NCBI GenBank assembly: GCA_036395755.1
Contig: DASWCZ010000044.1
Location: 1 to 19,239 of the forward strand
Origin: Gp7-AA6 sp036395755
GTDB taxonomy: Bacteria; Acidobacteriota; Thermoanaerobaculia; UBA5066; Gp7-AA6
Direction: 5' to 3'
Length of the DNA stretch: 19,239 nt
The translations under genes and the position numbers were made by a program. The notes under the pieces are model-generated. The model had not been told where the DNA came from. It saw only the letters and a list, made by a program, of their open reading frames with translations, and ran no database searches. Each line of letters opens with the position of its first letter. Positions within the stretch are counted from its first letter, which is position 1. This document shows positions 15,573-19,239 of this stretch, one piece after another.

Positions 15573-16121
15573 TTGCTGAAGCTCGGTCGTACTCTGATCG
15601 ACACGCGAACCCTGGACGAAGGGATCGCGCGCCTCGCGGCGGAGGTCGATAAAGATCAAGCCGGACGGCCGGCGCTCCTCGTCGGAATCCTCAAGGGCTC
15701 CGTCTTCTTCCTCTGCGATCTCGCCAAGCGGCTGAAGACGCCGGTCTCGCTCGATTTCCTGCAGGTCTCGTCCTACGGCTCGGGAACGAAATCTTCCGGC
15801 AACGTGCGGCTTGTGCGCGATCTCACAACCGACGTCGCCGGCAAAGACGTCATCATCGTCGAGGACATCGTGGACACCGGCCGGACTCTCCAGAAGATCA
15901 TCGAAATCCTGGGTACGCGGCATCCGAAGTCGGTCAAGATCTGTGCCCTTCTCCAGAAGCAGATTCCAGGAAACGACGACGTACCGATCGACTACCTCGG
16001 GTTCGCGATCGACGACGTCTTCGTCGTCGGCTACGGCCTGGATCACGCCGAAGCGTTCCGGAACCTCCCGTACATCGCGGTGCTCGAGCCGGACGGGGAA
16101 GGCCCGCGGGAACCGGCATGA
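15573..16121 (+). CDS. hpt: Hypoxanthine phosphoribosyltransferase
   Basis: A 182-residue cytosolic purine-salvage enzyme (usual length about 175-185) converting hypoxanthine or guanine plus PRPP to IMP or GMP. The pyrophosphate loop GILKGSVFF is at about 38-46. The flexible catalytic loop contains SSYGSGTKSSGNVRLVRDL (66-84). The PRPP-binding motif VIIVEDIVDTGRTL is at 93-106, and the purine-contacting IDDVFVVGYGLD at 146-157. The start is TTG at 15573; no ATG or GTG fits the family N-terminus, and no Shine-Dalgarno is visible, so the exact start is uncertain. Its end overlaps ridA by 4 nt (ATGA). It is the first gene of a two-gene plus-strand unit. Confidence 0.93.
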   Translation: MLKLGRTLIDTRTLDEGIARLAAEVDKDQAGRPALLVGILKGSVFFLCDLAKRLKTPVSLDFLQVSSYGSGTKSSGNVRLVRDLTTDVAGKDVIIVEDIVDTGRTLQKIIEILGTRHPKSVKICALLQKQIPGNDDVPIDYLGFAIDDVFVVGYGLDHAEAFRNLPYIAVLEPDGEGPREPA

Positions 16122-16498
16122 GGTCCGTGGCGACCGACGGAGCGCCCAGGGCCATCGGCCCGTATGCGCAGGCGGTCATCGAAGGCGGGTTCCTCTTCAC
16201 CTCGGGGCAGGTCCCGCTCGACCCGGCGAGCGGGAAGCTCGTCGAAGGGGACCTGGAGACGGCCGCCGAGCGCGTCTTCGACAGCCTCGAGGCGATCCTG
16301 AGGGAGGCCGGGCTGAAATTCGGCGACGTCGTCAAGACTACCGTCTTCCTGACGCGCGCGGAGGATTTCGCTCCGCTGAACGCGGTTTACGCACGCAGGT
16401 TCGGCGGGCACCGACCCGCGCGGTCGACGGTGATCGTGGCCGCGCTGCCGGCCGGCGCGCCGCTCGAGATCGACTTGATCGCGCGCGTCCTCGGCTAG
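16118..16498 (+). CDS. ridA: RidA-family enamine/imine deaminase
   Basis: A 126-residue YjgF/YER057c/UK114 protein, the usual length, forming trimers. RidA hydrolyses reactive 2-aminoacrylate and related enamines released by PLP enzymes. Motifs are AIGPYAQAVIEGGFLFTSGQ (residues 12-31), KTTVFLTRAEDFAPLNAVY (73-91) and PARSTVIVAALPAGAPLEID (100-119). The key arginine is in PARSTV and the glutamate in LEIDLIA. The start is ATG at 16118, inside the hpt stop (ATGA). Its TAG stop is nested with the opposing threonine aldolase stop in CTAG at 16495-16498. Confidence 0.93.
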   Translation: MRSVATDGAPRAIGPYAQAVIEGGFLFTSGQVPLDPASGKLVEGDLETAAERVFDSLEAILREAGLKFGDVVKTTVFLTRAEDFAPLNAVYARRFGGHRPARSTVIVAALPAGAPLEIDLIARVLG

Positions 16499-17511
16499 CG
16501 AGCTCCCGCCGCCCGCCCGAGTGCTTCGATCGCCCGGTCGATCTCTCCGTCGCCGACGTCGAGATGGGTGACGAGCCGCACCGCGGTCGGCGAGACGCCC
16601 GCGGCGAGAACTCCCTGCTCCTTCAGGCGAGCGACGAAACCGGAGGCGTCGGCGACCTCGAAGAGGACGATGTTCGTCTCGACGGAGGCGGGATCGAAGC
16701 GGACACCGGGAAGCCCGGCGATCGCGCCAGCGAGTCTCTTCGCGCGGGCGTGGTCTTCAGCGAGACGGGAACGGTTCTCGAGCGAGAGGATCGCCGCGGC
16801 CGCCAGCACGCCGACCTGGCGCATTCCGCCGCCGAAGAGCTTCCGGATCCGCCGTGCCTCTTTCGCGAATGGCTCCGAGCCGACGATCGCGGATCCGACC
16901 GGCGCGCCGAGCCCCTTGGAAAACGTGACTGTCACCGAATCGAACCCGCGCGCGAGCTCGCGTTCGTTCTCCCCCGCCGCGACCGCAGCGTTCCAGAGGC
17001 GCGCGCCGTCCAGGTGCACGGCGAGGCGCGCCCGCCGCACTGCTTCGAGCAGCGGTTCGACGTCCGACCGTCGGTAGACCTTCCCGCCCCACAGGTTGTG
17101 CGTGTTCTCGACGACCAGCAGAGAGGTTCGCGGCTTGTACGAGACGTCGGGCTGCACGGCGGCCGTGACCGCGTCCGCGCGCAGGATCCCATCGCGCGAC
17201 GCAACCGGTCGCGGCAGAAGGCCCGACAGAGCCGCCATCCCGGCCATCTCGAAGTGGAACGGGTGCGAGCGCTCCTCCATCAGGACTTCGGTGCCCGGCG
17301 GCGCCAGGATGCGCAGGGCGATCTGGTTGGCCATCGTGCCGCTCGGCGTGAAGAGCGCTGCGGGAAATCCCAGCAGCTCCGCGACTCTCCCCTCGAGGTC
17401 GCGGACGGTCGGGTCCTCCTCGAAGACGTCGTCGCCGACCGCGGCTTCCGCCATCGCGCGGCGCATCGCCGGGGAAGGCCGCGTGACCGTGTCGCTCCTC
17501 AGGTCGATCAT
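16495..17511 (-). CDS. ltaE: Low-specificity L-threonine aldolase family, PLP-dependent
   Basis: A 338-residue fold-type I PLP enzyme (family about 335-345) that cleaves L-threonine or L-allo-threonine to glycine and acetaldehyde. The N-terminus is the family hallmark MIDLRSDTVTRPSPAMRRAM. GDDVFEEDPTV is at 26-36, and the cofactor loop TPSGTMANQ at 55-63. The ring-stacking histidine is in ERSHPFHFE (80-88). HLDGARLWN (166-174) carries the aspartate that binds the pyridine nitrogen, and the Schiff-base lysine is K199 in TFSKGLGAPVGS. The start ATG at 17511 overlaps the stop of the upstream membrane-protein gene (ATGA). The related beta-eliminating lyases share this fold, but the N-terminus argues for aldolase. 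Confidence 0.93.
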   Translation of the reverse strand: MIDLRSDTVTRPSPAMRRAMAEAAVGDDVFEEDPTVRDLEGRVAELLGFPAALFTPSGTMANQIALRILAPPGTEVLMEERSHPFHFEMAGMAALSGLLPRPVASRDGILRADAVTAAVQPDVSYKPRTSLLVVENTHNLWGGKVYRRSDVEPLLEAVRRARLAVHLDGARLWNAAVAAGENERELARGFDSVTVTFSKGLGAPVGSAIVGSEPFAKEARRIRKLFGGGMRQVGVLAAAAILSLENRSRLAEDHARAKRLAGAIAGLPGVRFDPASVETNIVLFEVADASGFVARLKEQGVLAAGVSPTAVRLVTHLDVGDGEIDRAIEALGRAAGAR

Positions 17512-17981
17512 GCGTACGCGGCGAGCGCGACCGCCGCCGCGATCCAGCCCAGGACGAGGACCCGGACGGATCGGCGGTGCAGGCGATCGAAACGGACGCG
17601 CCAGGGGCTCTCGGGCGGAGTCTCGTCGAACGAGCCCACCTTCATCCGGAAGTAACCGAGGCGCGGGCGAACCACCATTGCGAGATAGACGTTGGTCGCG
17701 ACCGCCACGAAGATGGCCGCGCCGGCCACGAACCGGCGGCCTCCGAGCTGCCGCGTCGCTTCGAGCTCCGCGAAGACCGCGAGCACGAGGAGGAGCGAGA
17801 GCAGCTGCTTGACCGCCTCGAAGCGCCGCAGGAGCTCGCCGAAGATCCGGCCTGCCAGGTCGCGCGAGGGAATCTCCCGGAAGAGAACCGGCGCCGCGAG
17901 GACGACCACGAGCGTCCCGCCGACCCAGAGAGCCAGCGAAAAGCGGATGACCTGCGAGGCGGTCTCGAGCAAGGCGCGCAA
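17508..17981 (-). CDS. DUF4149-like small integral membrane protein
   Basis: About 157 residues with four predicted membrane helices, near residues 13-33, 57-75, 85-105 and 138-156. The N-terminal SLALWVGGTLVVVLAAPVLF and the late FDRLHRRSVRVLVLG resemble the DUF4149/TMEM205-like family, whose biochemical role is not established. The start is uncertain: TTG at 17981 gives the fullest protein, while TTG at 17972 would fit a leaderless message from the adjacent TAGACT. Neither has a Shine-Dalgarno. The frame runs far upstream, but that part is a shadow of the opposing glycosyltransferase gene. The stop overlaps the threonine aldolase start, so the two genes are cotranscribed. Confidence 0.75.
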   Translation of the reverse strand: MRALLETASQVIRFSLALWVGGTLVVVLAAPVLFREIPSRDLAGRIFGELLRRFEAVKQLLSLLLVLAVFAELEATRQLGGRRFVAGAAIFVAVATNVYLAMVVRPRLGYFRMKVGSFDETPPESPWRVRFDRLHRRSVRVLVLGWIAAAVALAAYA

Positions 17982-18007
17982 GTCTAACTTCTGCCCCGGG
18001 CTATCCT
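17982..18007. promoter_or_regulatory. Back-to-back -10 elements in a 33-nt divergent gap
   Basis: The plus strand has TATCCT at 18002-18007, seven bases before the glycosyltransferase ATG at 18015. The minus strand has TAGACT at 17987-17982, just before the membrane-protein start. Both fit the TAnnnT -10 pattern and both genes lack a Shine-Dalgarno, which suggests leaderless transcripts. No -35 hexamers are recognisable. This is stronger for the plus-strand element than for the minus-strand one. Confidence 0.4.
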
Positions 18008-18014
18008 CCGACCC

Positions 18015-19239
18015 ATGACGGCGCGCGGGCGAGTCCTCGCCGCGGCGGCTCTCTTTCTCGCGGCCGCCGCCGTCCGGGTCTTTCGGCTCGATCACTTCTC
18101 CTACGGGCTGGACGAGATTCTCCAGGCGTTCTTCATCCAGGGCGACTGGACGTTCTTCTGGAAAACTCTCAAGTTCGACGCGATCCACCCGCCACTCGAC
18201 TATCTGATCGACCGCGCGGTCGAGACATTCGGACCTTCCGATTGGGCCCGCAAGCTGCCGGCGGTCCTCTGGGGCGTCGGGACGATCGCGGCTCTCGGAG
18301 CGCTTCTCGCCCGGCGCGCCGGCCGAGCCGCCGGCTGGATCGCCGCGATTCTGCTCGCCTTCGCGCCGTTCCACGTCCGCTACTCGCAAGAGCTGCGCCC
18401 CCACTCGCTCGGCCTCTTCCTTCTCGTCCTGTCGCTTCTCCTGCTCGATCGTTTCCTGGAAAGGCCGGCCCCGGGACGTCTCGCCGCGCTCTGGCTCTCC
18501 TGCCTGGCTACCGGGTACGCGCTCTATTTCGCGGCCCTCGTCCTCGCGATCGCCGCGGCGGCGATGCTCGCCGAAGACGCGTTCTCTTCCGAAGAGAACC
18601 GGCGGCGCAGTGCGAGGAGGTTTCTCGCATGGAGCCCGGCCTTCGCTGCGGCTCTGTTCGTCGCCTACCTGCCGTGGTGGCCGGTCGTCCTCGAGGCGGC
18701 ACGGCGTCCTCCGCCCGTCCCGGCCCCGCCGATGTCCTGGGATCGACTGACGAGGCTTCTCTCCTTTTTTTCGTTTGCACCCGACGACGGCCAGCCGCTC
18801 GGGCGCAAAGGTCCGCTCTATCTCCTGCTGGTCGCCGCCGGGATCGTCATCGCGTGGAGGCGGCCGAAGCTGCGCTTCTTGGGCGCCTGGTCCCTGGGAG
18901 GTTTCCTTGCGGTCGAGGTCCTCGGTCATCTCCATCCGCACTTTTACGTCTCGCGGAGGTTTCTCCCCGCCGGCCTCGCGTTTCCAGCGCTCGCCGCGCT
19001 GCCGCTCGCCGCGCTCGCCTCGAAGCCGCGCCTCGGTCCCGTCGCGGCGGCGCTCGTCGCCGCGGTGCTGTTCTTCGACTTGCGCTCGCTCGCGGTGTAC
19101 TTCCGGGAGGGGCGCGCCGACTGGCGCACGCTCACCGACTTCCTGCGGCGCGAGTCGCCTGCCCGGGAGCGCGTCTTCACCGAGAACCAGTACTCTCAGC
19201 TCTGCGTCGCCTTCTATCTCGTCGGGCCCGCCTGGCTCG
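18015..19239 (+). CDS. GT-C fold membrane glycosyltransferase (GT39/ArnT-like), C-terminus cut by window edge
   Basis: The frame is open from ATG 18015 to the end of the window (408 codons, no stop). It encodes a polytopic inner-membrane protein with about eight or more hydrophobic segments. The first helix (residues 6-22) is followed by a periplasmic loop with the acidic pair D33-E34 in YGLDEILQ, as expected for metal- or acceptor-binding in GT-C enzymes. DAIHPPLDYL (55-64) and RYSQELRPHSL (122-132) are typical of the PMT/ArnT-like glycosyltransferases that use polyprenyl-phosphate sugars. A periplasmic domain seems to begin after residue 360 (FREGRADWRTLTDFLRRESP). Substrate and acceptor cannot be told. 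The start lacks a Shine-Dalgarno but sits 7 nt after TATCCT. Confidence 0.85.
   Translation, partial: MTARGRVLAAAALFLAAAAVRVFRLDHFSYGLDEILQAFFIQGDWTFFWKTLKFDAIHPPLDYLIDRAVETFGPSDWARKLPAVLWGVGTIAALGALLARRAGRAAGWIAAILLAFAPFHVRYSQELRPHSLGLFLLVLSLLLLDRFLERPAPGRLAALWLSCLATGYALYFAALVLAIAAAAMLAEDAFSSEENRRRSARRFLAWSPAFAAALFVAYLPWWPVVLEAARRPPPVPAPPMSWDRLTRLLSFFSFAPDDGQPLGRKGPLYLLLVAAGIVIAWRRPKLRFLGAWSLGGFLAVEVLGHLHPHFYVSRRFLPAGLAFPALAALPLAALASKPRLGPVAAALVAAVLFFDLRSLAVYFREGRADWRTLTDFLRRESPARERVFTENQYSQLCVAFYLVGPAWL

Noticed and set aside
15811..17655. A 614-residue plus-strand frame over hpt, ridA and the threonine aldolase
   Set aside because: It covers recognised genes in other frames or on the opposite strand and shows no domain; a shadow.
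17982..18941. Upstream extension of the DUF4149-like gene frame on the minus strand
   Set aside because: The extension is extremely charged and lies antisense to a glycosyltransferase with clear GT-C motifs; only the part after about 17981 encodes the membrane protein.

Overview
This is a high-GC stretch (about two-thirds G+C by eye) from a diderm (Gram-negative type) bacterium. It carries the inner-membrane lipoprotein-release transporter (LolC/E, LolD), the outer-membrane assembly protein BamA with a Skp/OmpH chaperone, and lipid A genes (lpxD, fabZ, lpxA). The gene order lysS-lolC/E-lolD-(clpC)-bamA-ompH-lpxD-fabZ-lpxA-Gfo/Idh resembles the envelope cluster of Acidobacteriota and Deltaproteobacteria-like lineages. 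My best guess is an uncultured Acidobacteriota. That is inference from synteny and codon bias only.

Region 1 (1-13924, all minus strand, so read from right to left) is one long directon: lysS, lolC/E, lolD, clpC, bamA, ompH, lpxD, fabZ, lpxA, a Gfo/Idh dehydrogenase, mtnP, and the start of a PfkB-family kinase cut by the window edge. Most junctions are short gaps or 4-nt overlaps. The larger gaps are all under 160 nt. They hold a likely ompH promoter, a likely terminator after ompH, and a multi-hairpin palindromic element between lpxA and the Gfo/Idh gene. Functionally the block covers lipoprotein export (LolCD), barrel assembly (BamA, Skp), the first acylation steps of lipid A (LpxA, LpxD) with fatty-acid dehydration (FabZ), a Clp unfoldase, and methylthioadenosine/nucleoside salvage.

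Region 2 (13985-15499, minus) is a 504-residue soluble, mostly helical protein I do not recognise. It lies upstream of lysS on the same strand and is divergent from hpt.

Region 3 (15573-16498, plus) is an hpt-ridA pair overlapping by 4 nt. It converges with region 4 (16495-17981, minus), a DUF4149-like membrane protein followed by a threonine aldolase, also overlapping by 4 nt. The ridA and aldolase stop codons share the same CTAG. Region 5 (18015-19239, plus) is a GT-C type membrane glycosyltransferase that runs off the window.

There is no CRISPR array, insertion sequence, tRNA, rRNA or integrase that I can see. The window is mainly conserved core genes. The points worth a second look are small: two genes (fabZ, mtnP) whose best-supported starts are CTG codons behind strong Shine-Dalgarno sequences; likely leaderless starts at lysS and the glycosyltransferase; the palindromic element overlapping the Gfo/Idh ribosome-binding site; the Gfo/Idh gene next to lpxA; clpC inside an envelope cluster; and the unrecognised 504-residue protein.
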